Shown here one piece after another: positions 15,497 to 23,670 of a DNA stretch of 55,023 bases (position 1 is its first letter; the number at the start of each line of letters is the position of its first letter). Source of the DNA: Bacillota bacterium (GTDB lineage Bacteria > Bacillota > UBA4882 > UBA8346); contig JAEWZY010000074.1 in assembly GCA_023394955.1 (NCBI GenBank), forward strand, positions 1 to 55,023, written 5' to 3'. Below the pieces are notes generated by a model, which was given only the letters and a program-made list of their open reading frames with translations, was not told where the DNA came from and searched no databases. The translations under genes and the position numbers were made by a program.

Positions 15497-16525
15497 TTGG
15501 TTAAACAACACTGGCTGATTTTGGTCTTGATCTTAGGTTTAATGGTGATACCGGTTAAAGCGGCTCCGAAAAAAAAGATCATCAGGGTAGGTTATTTTCC
15601 AAATATTACGCATGCCCAGGCAGTACTGGGAATAGCTGATGGTACTTTCCAAAAGTATTTAGGCAAAGAAATCGAGATTAGAAAATATGTTTTTAACGCT
15701 GGGCCGTCGGTTATTGAAGCAATGCTTGCCCGCCAAATCGATCTGGCTTACGTTGGGCCTAATCCGGCAATTAACGGATATTTAAAAACGAAAGGGACTT
15801 TATTAAAGATTATTGCTGGCGCAGCCAGTGGCGGAGCGGCGTTAGTGCTTCGATCGGATTTAGGGATTAAGAATGTTAAACAATTGGAAGGATTGAAGAT
15901 TGCCTCGCCGCAAATAGGGAATACCCAAGATGTAGCTTTGCGTTATTTTCTAAAAAATAATGGATTTAAGCTCCGGGAACAAGGGGGTAAAGTATCAGTA
16001 CTGCCAATCTCCAACCCTGATCAGCTAAATTTATTTTTAAAGAAGGAAATTGACGGCGCCTGGACTGTTGAACCTTGGGTTAGCCGGTTGGTGGATGAAG
16101 CTGGAGGAGTAGTATTTCTCGATGAGCGCAGTCTTTGGCCTAAGGGGAAATTTGTAACCGCTCATATTATCGCCTCGCAGACCTATTTAACAAAAAATCC
16201 GGCCTATGTTAAAAGATGGCTTCAAGCTCATGTTCGTACTACTCAGCAGATTAATTCCGGTAAAACTATAGCAATTAGTGGAATAAATCGGGAATTAAAA
16301 CGGATCACCGGTAGTTTCTTACCGGATAAAATTATTACTGCAGCTTTAAATAATTTGGATTTGACTTATGACCCATTGCCGAAAAGTTTGTATGTTTCAG
16401 CTGAACGCGCTTATGAATTGGGTTTTTTGGGAAAAACCAAACCGGATTTATCAAAAATTTACGACTTGCGTTTGTTGAACGAGGTTTTAAAGGAGTTGGA
16501 TTTGCCCCCGGTAGATATGGAATAA
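15497..16525 (+). CDS. Orphan SsuA/TauA/NitT-type ABC substrate-binding protein
   Basis: 342 residues: signal peptide (about 1-22, ending VKAAP, no lipobox Cys), then a type-II periplasmic-binding fold. IRVGYFPNITHAQAVLG, GPSVIEAMLARQIDLAYVGPNPA and GAWTVEPW are typical of the nitrate/sulfonate/taurine and related SBP family. The start is TTG with GGGGGAGG upstream. It is flanked by terminators on both sides, so it is monocistronic; no permease or ATPase gene is near. It may serve a transporter elsewhere or act as a sensor. The ligand (aliphatic sulfonate, riboflavin/thiamine precursor or phosphonate-like) cannot be fixed. Confidence 0.85.
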   Translation: MVKQHWLILVLILGLMVIPVKAAPKKKIIRVGYFPNITHAQAVLGIADGTFQKYLGKEIEIRKYVFNAGPSVIEAMLARQIDLAYVGPNPAINGYLKTKGTLLKIIAGAASGGAALVLRSDLGIKNVKQLEGLKIASPQIGNTQDVALRYFLKNNGFKLREQGGKVSVLPISNPDQLNLFLKKEIDGAWTVEPWVSRLVDEAGGVVFLDERSLWPKGKFVTAHIIASQTYLTKNPAYVKRWLQAHVRTTQQINSGKTIAISGINRELKRITGSFLPDKIITAALNNLDLTYDPLPKSLYVSAERAYELGFLGKTKPDLSKIYDLRLLNEVLKELDLPPVDME

Positions 16526-16554
16526 ATGATGGCAACATATTATTCTCTTTGGTT

Positions 16555-16586
16555 CCGATAGCTAATTTTCAGTTATCGGTTTTTGT
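16555..16586 (+). terminator. Rho-independent terminator after the orphan binding protein
   Basis: CCGATAGCT and AGTTATCGG form a 9-bp stem (one G-U) with a 7-base loop, followed by TTTTTGTTTT. Begins 29 bases after the stop. Confidence 0.85.
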
Positions 16587-16993
16587 TTTAAATCATTGAA
16601 ATTTTTTTACTAAATATATTTTAATTTTAAAGGGGCTGGAACAGAAAGTCAGGAGTCCGGAGAAGAGTAGTTATTTATAATCCTTTTTAGTTTTACATAA
16701 ATTTTGATTCCAAAAATCGCCACTACTATTGGGTTTTGGTTTATGTTAAAATTTTTATGTTAACTAACTGTTTTGTAATGAGTGGGTGTAGACTAATATC
16801 TATTTAAGCGGCGTTTGATAATCGTGGATTTGACCATTCAAATGAAAACGGAGAAAAAATTTTTTCATTTAGAAATGACTAGAGAGGCAGTGTTAGTCTT
16901 TGATTGATAATAAATTATGAAGTTCTTTAATGTTTTATTATTAAACAACAAAGATACTAATCTCGTAACATTTAGGATAGAGGAGGTTTTAAG
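16587..16993. other. 407-base AT-rich intergenic region
   Basis: No gene is visible. Contents: a degenerate 7-base-period purine repeat at 16641-16670 (ACAGAAAGTC, AGGAGTC, CGGAGAA, GAGTAG), a 9-bp hairpin AAATGAAAA/TTTTCATTT (16840-16870), and the leader of the next gene ending in GAGGAGGTTTT. A small RNA is possible but unsupported. Confidence 0.4.
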
Positions 16994-17545
16994 GTGGGTA
17001 AACAATTTAAGGATTTACGACTTTGGCTGGTTTTGCTAGCCTTTTTAGGTACGGTGGGAATACTATTCGGAGGCCAAAGGTTAGTAGCCAAATATCGTGC
17101 GGAAAATCCAACCCGCCGTGCTATCGGCGCTATCAAAGCGGTTCATAATTTTGAGGTGAAACAAATATCAGATGGTTTAACAGTTGAATTAAAACTTGAT
17201 AAAGTGGGCAATTTAGAATCATTGCTAGATGGAATCAAACAAAAGGTTGAAGCTCATTATAATCGACCGGTAAGAAATTTTAAAATCACCGGACAGCCTG
17301 ATCAAAAATTGCAACAGCTACGGTATGATATTTCATTTTATCTTGAAGAAGCTTTAGTGTCGGGGCGTTATATCCAACTGAAAGAAGCGTTGGAAGGATA
17401 TCGACCAGTGAAAGCCCGGGTATACCTAGGGATCGATTTTATTTATCTGCAATTGGAAAATGATAATCATTATCTCTATGAAGCAATTCCCCGGGGGTCG
17501 AAGGTTGTATCAACCAATAATAATCAGAGGGGTGACTCCGTTTGA
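16994..17545 (+). CDS. Uncharacterised membrane-anchored protein coupled to the FtsH-like protease
   Basis: 183 residues, not recognised. An N-terminal membrane span (LWLVLLAFLGTVGILFGG, about 11-28) precedes an alpha/beta region (about 45-170) with alternating charged helices and strands and no catalytic motif I can name. The start is GTG with AGAGGAGG upstream. The stop overlaps the next start by 4 bases (TTGA), so the two proteins are made together. By position it may be an adaptor, substrate receptor or regulator of the AAA protease; since FtsH normally carries an extracytoplasmic N-domain between two spans, this protein may supply a comparable part in trans. That is inference. Confidence 0.7.
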   Translation: MGKQFKDLRLWLVLLAFLGTVGILFGGQRLVAKYRAENPTRRAIGAIKAVHNFEVKQISDGLTVELKLDKVGNLESLLDGIKQKVEAHYNRPVRNFKITGQPDQKLQQLRYDISFYLEEALVSGRYIQLKEALEGYRPVKARVYLGIDFIYLQLENDNHYLYEAIPRGSKVVSTNNNQRGDSV

Positions 17546-19047
17546 AAAAGTATTTGGAATGGGCGGCCGGTATCGGATTGGGATTAATAGCTTTTTTAAT
17601 TTGGCGCGGAGTTGATTTAACTCCGTTGTTATTACTTGGTGGCGCTGGCCTCGCTTTATTCTTCCTATCCCAGGGCAGACTGGGCCGTAATTTTGAACCC
17701 CTTGGCAACCAATCTATGATCAAAGTAGATGCAAAAGTTAAATTTGAGGATATTGGGGGGCAAGAAATTGCCAAACGTGAGCTGCTGGAGGCCTTGGATT
17801 TTGTCCGCAGCCAGGAGCAGATCAAACAATTAGGCATTCGGCCGTTGAGGGGTATTCTTTTGACTGGTCCCCCCGGAACCGGCAAAACCTTATTAGCGAA
17901 AGCGGCAGCCAATTATACGGATTCGGTTTTCGTTTCCGGCTCCGGTTCGGAGTTTGTGGAGATGTATGCTGGGGTTGGGGCTCAACGGGTTAGACAATTA
18001 TTTGCGAAAGCGCGAAGTATGGCTGTCAAAGCTGGTAAGCGCAGCGCAATTGTGTTCATTGATGAGATTGAGGTCATTGCAGGGAAGAGGGGTAGTCATA
18101 CTTCACATTTAGAGTATGATCAAACCTTGAACCAGTTATTGGTCGAGATGGACGGGATTAAGCCCAATGAAACGGTGAAGATCTTAGTGGTCGCAGCCAC
18201 TAACCGCTCCGATCTGTTGGATACGGCCATCATGAGACCGGGACGTTTTGATCGTCAGGTTAAAGTTGAGCTCCCAGATAAGGAAGGAAGGGTTCATATT
18301 TTAAAAATTCATGCTAAAGGGAAGCCGTTTGCTCCTGGGGTTGATCTGGAGGAGGTGGCCAAGGACACTTATGGTTTTTCCGGAGCACACCTGGAATCAT
18401 TGATAAACGAAGCGGCTATTTTAGCGTTTCGAAAAGAACGTGATCAAATTGTGATGGATGATATTCGGGAAGCCATTGATAAAGTGATTATGGGAGAAAA
18501 GCTGGACCGGAGACCGGAACCAGACGAATTGAGGCGGGTGGCGGTTCATGAAACTGGACATGCCTTGGTCAGTGAATTGCTAAGGCCGGATTCAGTGGCT
18601 ACCATTACGGTAGTACCGCGCGGCAAGGCTTTGGGGTTTATGCGTCAGACTCAGGCTCAGGAACAATATCTGTATACCAAAGAGTATCTTTTGGATCAAA
18701 TTGCGATTTGTCTGGGAGGCGCAATGGCTGAGGAACTAGTTTATGGTAATTGGAGTACCGGTTCAGCTAACGACTTTGAACAAGCAACCTCTATCGCGGA
18801 AAAGATCATTAATACCGGTTTGTCCGGATTGGGTATTGTTAAGGAAGACTTGACCGGTAAGGACCGTATCGCTGAAGAAATGGGTCAAATTCTTACCGAA
18901 CAAAAAGAACGGGTCAAATTACTTTTGGAAAGCAAAGTTTCCTTAGTCAATTTGATAACCAACACTCTCCTTGAGCAAGAAAAGATCACCGGTAATTGGT
19001 TTAGAGAACAATTGAAAGTGAAGACATTAGTCCCCAGCGTATCGTAA
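17542..19047 (+). CDS. FtsH-family membrane AAA+ zinc metalloprotease (short form)
   Basis: 501 residues against about 600-650 for FtsH. The N-terminus has two closely spaced hydrophobic stretches (about 8-22 and 27-43) without the usual extracytoplasmic domain of about 70 residues. AAA module: Walker A GPPGTGKT (109-116), pore loop FVEMYAGVGAQRVR (Y-A-G instead of the common F-V-G), Walker B VFIDEIE (171-177), SRH with RPGRFDR (232-238). Peptidase M41 module: HETGH zinc site (336-340) and the third ligand Asp in TGSANDFEQAT. All catalytic residues are present. TTG start, overlapping the upstream partner gene. Probably a paralogue of the housekeeping FtsH with a dedicated role in the membrane; substrates are unknown. 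Confidence 0.88.
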   Translation: MKKYLEWAAGIGLGLIAFLIWRGVDLTPLLLLGGAGLALFFLSQGRLGRNFEPLGNQSMIKVDAKVKFEDIGGQEIAKRELLEALDFVRSQEQIKQLGIRPLRGILLTGPPGTGKTLLAKAAANYTDSVFVSGSGSEFVEMYAGVGAQRVRQLFAKARSMAVKAGKRSAIVFIDEIEVIAGKRGSHTSHLEYDQTLNQLLVEMDGIKPNETVKILVVAATNRSDLLDTAIMRPGRFDRQVKVELPDKEGRVHILKIHAKGKPFAPGVDLEEVAKDTYGFSGAHLESLINEAAILAFRKERDQIVMDDIREAIDKVIMGEKLDRRPEPDELRRVAVHETGHALVSELLRPDSVATITVVPRGKALGFMRQTQAQEQYLYTKEYLLDQIAICLGGAMAEELVYGNWSTGSANDFEQATSIAEKIINTGLSGLGIVKEDLTGKDRIAEEMGQILTEQKERVKLLLESKVSLVNLITNTLLEQEKITGNWFREQLKVKTLVPSVS

Positions 19048-19375
19048 TTTGTAAAGCTGAAATAACACAACAGCATTGATAGGACAAGAATAATTCACTT
19101 TCATTTTTTAAGTGTTTTCATATAAAATTCCATTTTTAAAGTTGACACTAACATGACACTAACACTTGGATGGGTTCATTAAATGATGATCATTAAAAAA
19201 GTATCATTTAAGATAAAGGGAAAACATTGTCGGAAGCGAAATAAATATGGTCAAACCTGAACTAATAGGCATTTATAAAGCTACTTGAGTAAATTTGTTA
19301 TTATAAATGTTTTGAAATAACAGTAATGTTAAACCTAAATTTATTTGGACAAAGTGGAAATGAGGAGGATATATT
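19048..19375. other. Leader region of the ireB-murA unit
   Basis: 328 bases without a gene, AT-rich. It contains an 11-bp tandem duplication (19143-19164) and a short palindrome AATGAT-G-ATCATT (19182-19194) with a further ATCATTT copy at 19203-19209. No clear -10/-35 pair was found. It ends with the AGGAGG ribosome site of ireB. Confidence 0.4.
19143..19164 (+). promoter_or_regulatory. Tandem 11-bp repeat TGACACTAACA x2, candidate regulator site
   Basis: Two exact head-to-tail copies of TGACACTAACA, i.e. one helical turn apart, beginning with a TTGACA hexamer. OmpR/PhoP-family response regulators bind direct repeats at this spacing. Located about 210 bases before ireB. The regulator is not identified. 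Confidence 0.4.
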
Positions 19376-19639
19376 GTGGTTGATCGAGTGGGAAATACAA
19401 TGAAATTTTCGTCAAAAGAAACTGAGGTTAACGAAGTTTCGAAAGTCTTAAACCAAGTGTTTCAGGCTTTGCGAGAGAGTGACTATGATCCGGTTGACCA
19501 ATTGGTCGGCTATTTAATCTCGGGTGACCCGGCCTATATTACTAGCCAAAAGGATGCCAGGATCTTAATCCGGCGTTTGGAACGGGATATGATCTTGGAA
19601 GAGTTGGTCCGTAAGTACTTGGAAAGAGAGGGATTATAA
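19376..19639 (+). CDS. ireB: IreB-family regulatory phosphoprotein (YrzL/UPF0297)
   Basis: 87 residues. The conserved core DYDPVDQLVGYLISGDP and AYITSQKDARILIRRLERD (about 38-71) matches the IreB family throughout. Known: in Enterococcus IreB is phosphorylated by the Ser/Thr kinase IreK and regulates cell-wall stress and cephalosporin resistance, acting on peptidoglycan precursor synthesis through MurAA. Usually it lies beside alaS and ruvX; here it directly precedes murA with one base between stop and start codons, which fits that functional link. The start GTG has AGGAGG 7 bases upstream and adds eight residues before the usual MKFS-like start. Confidence 0.88.
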   Translation: MVDRVGNTMKFSSKETEVNEVSKVLNQVFQALRESDYDPVDQLVGYLISGDPAYITSQKDARILIRRLERDMILEELVRKYLEREGL

Positions 19640-19640
19640 G

Positions 19641-20915
19641 ATGTCAAAGTTTGTGGTTGCCGGCGGAAACCGACTTCAGGGCAGCGTTAAGGTCAGTGGA
19701 AGCAAGAATAGTACTTCAGCTTTGATGTTTGCCGCCGCTCTGGGCGAAGATGATGTAATCCTAACCAATATCCCGTTAAATAGTGATGTAATGACGATGG
19801 CGGAAATCTTAAAGAGCATCGGGGTTCGGGTTCAGTTTGAAAACCAGTCGGTAATTATTAACGGAGCGAAGATCGCTAATCATCAACCCCCTTATGAACT
19901 GGTCCGGAGAATTAGAGCTTCGGTTTATACCGCCGGGCTTCTTTTAGGCAGACTTGGTTTGGCCGACGTAGCGATGCCCGGCGGTGACGAAATCGGGACA
20001 CGCCCCGTTGACTTGCATATGCGGGGCTTTCAAGCGTTGGGAGCGGAAGTGACGATTGAACACGGGCAGATGGTTTGTAAATCAAACGGCTTGAAAGGGG
20101 CCACTTATTATATTAATAAAGTTAGTGTGGGGGCTACTATTAATATGATGTTAGCGGCTGTATTAGCCGAAGGGACCACTATTATTGATAACCCAGCCAA
20201 GGAGCCCGAAGTGGTAGATTCCGCTATCTTACTAAATAGCATGGGAGCTAAGATTCGGGGAGCTGGCACAGACAGCATTAAAATCGAAGGTGTTAATAGT
20301 CTGCATGGGTGCGAACACACCCCTATTCCGGACCGGATTGAAGCCGGGACTTTTATGATCGCAACCGCGGCTGCTGGAGGAGATGTTCAAGTGAAAAATG
20401 TGATTACGGAACATCTAAGGATGTTGATTTCCAAATTAAGGGAAGCCGGCGCTGAGATTATCGAAGGTGATAATGATATTAGGATTATTTCTAATTCCCG
20501 TTTGAAAACGGTTGATGTCGATACCGGCGTTTATCCGGGATTTGCTACCGACCTTCAAGCTCCTTTTGGAGTCATGCTAGCCGAGGCGGAGGGTACGGGT
20601 ATTATTTGTGAAACCGTGTTTGATAATCGTTTCCGGTATATTGATGAACTGCGCCGAATGGGAGCGGATATTAAGGTCGAACGGGATACGGCGATTATTA
20701 GAGGGGTGGAACGATTGAGCGGCGCCCCGGTGGTCGGCACCGATATTCGGGCAGGAGTGGCTTTGGTCATTGCCGGACTAATGGCTGAAGGCGTTACTGA
20801 GGTTTCGGGCATCAATCATATCGACCGCGGTTATGAACAATTTGACGAGAAACTAAAAGGTTTAGGGGCTGGGATTCAACGGGTCGCTGAATCTTTAGAG
20901 GAAGTTAAGGCATAA
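19641..20915 (+). CDS. murA: UDP-N-acetylglucosamine 1-carboxyvinyltransferase with Cys-to-Asp active site
   Basis: 424 residues, full length, EPSP-synthase-like fold. It adds enolpyruvate to UDP-GlcNAc, the first committed step of peptidoglycan synthesis in the cytosol. The substrate Lys-Asn pair is present (SGSKNSTS, K22 N23). In the active-site loop the sequence is PGGDEIGTRPVDLH: D116 (codon 19986-19988) stands where Escherichia coli has Cys115. Known: Asp at this position keeps activity and prevents covalent inactivation by fosfomycin (as in Mycobacterium, Chlamydia, Borrelia). Start ATG immediately after ireB; ribosome site GAGAGGG. A strong terminator follows. Confidence 0.95.
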   Translation: MSKFVVAGGNRLQGSVKVSGSKNSTSALMFAAALGEDDVILTNIPLNSDVMTMAEILKSIGVRVQFENQSVIINGAKIANHQPPYELVRRIRASVYTAGLLLGRLGLADVAMPGGDEIGTRPVDLHMRGFQALGAEVTIEHGQMVCKSNGLKGATYYINKVSVGATINMMLAAVLAEGTTIIDNPAKEPEVVDSAILLNSMGAKIRGAGTDSIKIEGVNSLHGCEHTPIPDRIEAGTFMIATAAAGGDVQVKNVITEHLRMLISKLREAGAEIIEGDNDIRIISNSRLKTVDVDTGVYPGFATDLQAPFGVMLAEAEGTGIICETVFDNRFRYIDELRRMGADIKVERDTAIIRGVERLSGAPVVGTDIRAGVALVIAGLMAEGVTEVSGINHIDRGYEQFDEKLKGLGAGIQRVAESLEEVKA

Positions 20916-20924
20916 ACCAATAGA

Positions 20925-20961
20925 TACCTTGTAGGCTCGACCGGCCTACAAGGGTATTTTT
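20925..20961 (+). terminator. Rho-independent terminator after murA
   Basis: CCTTGTAGG (20927-20935) pairs perfectly with CCTACAAGG (20945-20953) around a 9-base loop, extended by TA/TA with one bulge, then TTTTT. It starts 10 bases after the stop. Confidence 0.88.
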
Positions 20962-21010
20962 GAAGAATCAAAATAATATTAAAAGTATAGCTGCGATTGG
21001 AGTTGATTAA

Positions 21011-21358
21011 ATGATTGATCGATTAATGGATGAGGCATTTCGCTTATTTGAGGAAGGTGAAATGAGAATCGGTAGCGAAATTTCGGAGAGTATCGGCCTT
21101 TTCCAACATGCGGTCTGCAAGTTACTGAATATATATCTAGTTATTAAGGGGACTGAAGGAAAAGGAGAATTAAGGGAATTATTTCAGGAATGTAAGAGGG
21201 TCAATCCGGACTTTGAAATCATCCAATCAGAAATCGAATATTTGCTGGAGGTAAGCCCTGAAGAGGCTGATGGAGAAGAACTAACGGACAAAGCCAACGA
21301 AATATGGGACTTCATTCAGGGGCTACTAATTGAAAACGAACTGGAGGATATTGAATAA
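21011..21358 (+). CDS. Small acidic helical protein, possibly HEPN-like; function unknown
   Basis: 115 residues, almost all predicted helix, rich in Glu/Asp. A central pattern (FQHAVCKLLNIYLVIKGTEGKGELRELF, split here for length: FQHAVCKLLNIYLV / IKGTEGKGELRELF) and a later IWDFIQGLL resemble HEPN-domain proteins, in which paired helices carry an Rx4-6H motif; that motif is not evident here. ATG start with weak ribosome site (GGAG about 9 bases upstream). Stands alone after the murA terminator and before the barrel gene. No toxin or nucleotidyltransferase partner is adjacent. Confidence 0.6.
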   Translation: MIDRLMDEAFRLFEEGEMRIGSEISESIGLFQHAVCKLLNIYLVIKGTEGKGELRELFQECKRVNPDFEIIQSEIEYLLEVSPEEADGEELTDKANEIWDFIQGLLIENELEDIE

Positions 21359-21449
21359 AAAAATTTTTAGCAAGTAGTTTTTTTACCTAAAGAAGGAAAA
21401 ACAAATAAATTTCCGAATATTATCCATATACTGTCAAAGGAGCCGTATA

Positions 21450-22616
21450 ATGCGAACGATTAGATTTTTATGGATATTATTTGGATTATTAGTAGTGTTT
21501 ACCTTTCCGGCGAGAGCTGAGTTTTCTCTTGACAAAATAACGATGAAGGTTGGTTCGACCGAAGGAGAAGCGACCCAAAAAGATTTTTATGGCTATTCTG
21601 ATTGGAAGTTCAAATATTTTAAGCTGGATTTGACCAATAAATTTAGTTGGCCGAAGAATAACGAAAATTTTTCAAAATTCAACCTTAAAGCTGATCTTGG
21701 GAAATTTAAACAGTTAGATCTTGATCTGGATTATCAATGGAATGAACGCTATCGGATCCTAGGGCCGGAAATAGCTTATGACTTTAAGTTTAAGCCGGGT
21801 TTGACCATTGGACTCGAATATGAAAATGAAAATCGCAACCCGGTTTTAGATAAAGATCAGAAATTTAAGTATCATATGGACATTGGGACCGTAAAAATGG
21901 CGTTGGATAAGAAAAAATGGGTTTATGGCTTAAAATTGGCTCATGCCCGAAAAGAATATCCTAAGGATGAGGTCAAGAACTACACTAGGAATCAATTGAA
22001 CCATGATTTCTCATGGAGGATTCAACCGGATCTTAAATTCAAATTCACCTATTATGAGACTACTCGTTTTTATCCTAATGATCTCAAAATTTCTCAAGAT
22101 TATTGGAGTTCGGAAGTAGGTATAAGTGGTGATTACCGATTTAACGATCAATGGCAAATGATAGGATCGTTAAGAGTTAAAGAAGCGGAAAGAGGCCTTA
22201 TCCCATACTTAGATCAACAAAATTGGGAATTTAAATTAAAAAATAAGCTCAACCGTGATGTAACCATTGATCTGCGAATTAGCTCAGGGGAGTTTGATTA
22301 TTACTCGGATATTACATACTTTGATCCGGATGAGTTCGGAGTTGCGGAAGAAGATCAAAAAAGTAGGATGGAAAATAAGGCGGCTGTGGAATGTTACTGG
22401 AGGTTTAAAGAATTAAACCTTGAATTTGAGGCAGGTTTGTTCTGGGTATTTAGAGATTATTCTTCTGCCTTGATAGCGGATTTACAACGAGAAGGCATCT
22501 ATACTTCACTAAGCTGGAAACCTAACAATATCGGAATTGAACTGGTAATAGCTCCAGATGGCAACCTTTGGCGAGTAAACGGATTTTATCAATTGAAATT
22601 CGAATACTATTTTTAA
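21450..22616 (+). CDS. Exported beta-strand-rich protein, candidate outer-membrane beta-barrel
   Basis: 388 residues. A Sec signal peptide (about 1-23, ending ARA-EF, no lipobox) is followed by a region made almost entirely of alternating polar/aromatic strands (e.g. LDLDLDYQWN, LTIGLEYENEN, LKFKFTYYETTRF, IGSLRVKEAERG) separated by charged turns. The protein ends YQLKFEYYF: the last residue is Phe with aromatics at alternating positions, the classical C-terminal signal read by BamA for outer-membrane barrels. No family was recognised. The start has AAAGGAG 6 bases upstream. Inferred location: outer membrane. If so, the organism is a diderm Firmicute. Alternative: a secreted repetitive beta protein. 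Confidence 0.7.
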   Translation: MRTIRFLWILFGLLVVFTFPARAEFSLDKITMKVGSTEGEATQKDFYGYSDWKFKYFKLDLTNKFSWPKNNENFSKFNLKADLGKFKQLDLDLDYQWNERYRILGPEIAYDFKFKPGLTIGLEYENENRNPVLDKDQKFKYHMDIGTVKMALDKKKWVYGLKLAHARKEYPKDEVKNYTRNQLNHDFSWRIQPDLKFKFTYYETTRFYPNDLKISQDYWSSEVGISGDYRFNDQWQMIGSLRVKEAERGLIPYLDQQNWEFKLKNKLNRDVTIDLRISSGEFDYYSDITYFDPDEFGVAEEDQKSRMENKAAVECYWRFKELNLEFEAGLFWVFRDYSSALIADLQREGIYTSLSWKPNNIGIELVIAPDGNLWRVNGFYQLKFEYYF

Positions 22617-22753
22617 GCGTTCACGTCAATTTCCATCAATCGTGAGCTGTGGCTAGAACTCCCGGTTTAGCACTTATTAATTAATTTATAAATCATAAAG
22701 CTTATTGTGATATATAAAATGATCCTGAATTTTTTTGGAAGGGGCTATGCTGA

Positions 22754-23533
22754 TTGTTTGCTAAAAGGATTATTCCTTGTTTGGATGTAAAAGACGGACG
22801 GGTGGTCAAGGGGACCGAATTTATACAGTTCCGGGACGCCGGTGATCCGGTGGAACTGGCTGCTTTTTACGATAGGGAAGGCGCCGATGAATTGGTTTTT
22901 CTCGATATCACCGCCTCTCACGAACGTCGAAAGACCGTAGTGGAAATGGTAAGCCGGGTAGCGGAACAGGTTTTCATCCCATATACGGTCGGGGGTGGAA
23001 TTGCCAGCGTCGAGGATATGCGCGCTATTTTGCTGGCCGGAGCGGATAAGATTTCGATAAATACGGCCGCGGTTCAGAACCCTGATTTGATCTCCGAGGG
23101 AGCGGAATTATTCGGTTCCCAGTGCGTAGTGGTGGCGGTTGATGCCCGGCGGCGGGTGAAAAATGACCCTACCCAAGGGTGGGAAGTATATATTCATGGC
23201 GGCCGTAATTCCGCCGGGATCGATGTTCTGGATTGGGCGCGGCAAGTAGAAAAACTTGGTGCGGGCGAGATCTTACTCACCAGCATGGATCGGGATGGGA
23301 CCAAGGACGGTTATGATAACGAACTTAACCGGGCAGTGGCCGAAATAGTGAGTGTTCCGCTGATTGCCTCTGGTGGGGTCGGCAACTTGGAACATTTAGC
23401 GGACGGAATTGAGATGGGCAAGGCCGACGCGGTATTGGCCGCTTCGATCTTTCATTACCGTGAATACAACATCCGGCAAGCCAAGGAATATTTAGCGTTA
23501 CGTGGGATTCCTGTGCGGCTAGAAAAAAAGTAG
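22754..23533 (+). CDS. hisF: Imidazole glycerol phosphate synthase cyclase subunit
   Basis: 259 residues, complete (beta/alpha)8 barrel. Catalytic Asp residues are in CLDVKDGRVVKG (D11) and VVAVDARR (about D131); phosphate loops include TVGGGIAS and ASGGVGN. With the glutaminase HisH it makes imidazole glycerol phosphate and AICAR in histidine synthesis. The start is TTG with GGAAGGGG upstream, 13 bases away. No other his gene is in the window; it lies between the barrel candidate and rpsT, so it is displaced from the usual his operon. Both termini look intact. Confidence 0.93.
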   Translation: MFAKRIIPCLDVKDGRVVKGTEFIQFRDAGDPVELAAFYDREGADELVFLDITASHERRKTVVEMVSRVAEQVFIPYTVGGGIASVEDMRAILLAGADKISINTAAVQNPDLISEGAELFGSQCVVVAVDARRRVKNDPTQGWEVYIHGGRNSAGIDVLDWARQVEKLGAGEILLTSMDRDGTKDGYDNELNRAVAEIVSVPLIASGGVGNLEHLADGIEMGKADAVLAASIFHYREYNIRQAKEYLALRGIPVRLEKK

Positions 23534-23644
23534 AGTTTTGAGCCTCGCGTTCAGGGTCCAGTGCTTTTTGAAGAGGGGACGCGGTGCTATCCCGGATTGA
23601 TGCGGGAGGGTGTTTTTTCACGCAGCGTTCAACAGGGAACAATA

Positions 23645-23668
23645 AAAAAAGCCTTTACAGGCTTTTTT
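23645..23668. terminator. Bidirectional terminator between hisF and rpsT
   Basis: AAAAAAGCCT pairs perfectly with AGGCTTTTTT around the loop TTAC, giving a GC core with A-tract and T-tract on either side. It lies 2 bases after the rpsT stop on the minus strand and about 110 bases after hisF on the plus strand. Confidence 0.9.
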
Positions 23669-23670
23669 CT

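Noticed and set aside
19182..19209. AATGATGATCATT as a Fur/PerR box
   Set aside because: The 6-1-6 palindrome matches only part of the 7-1-7 consensus, and the ireB-murA context gives no link to metal control.
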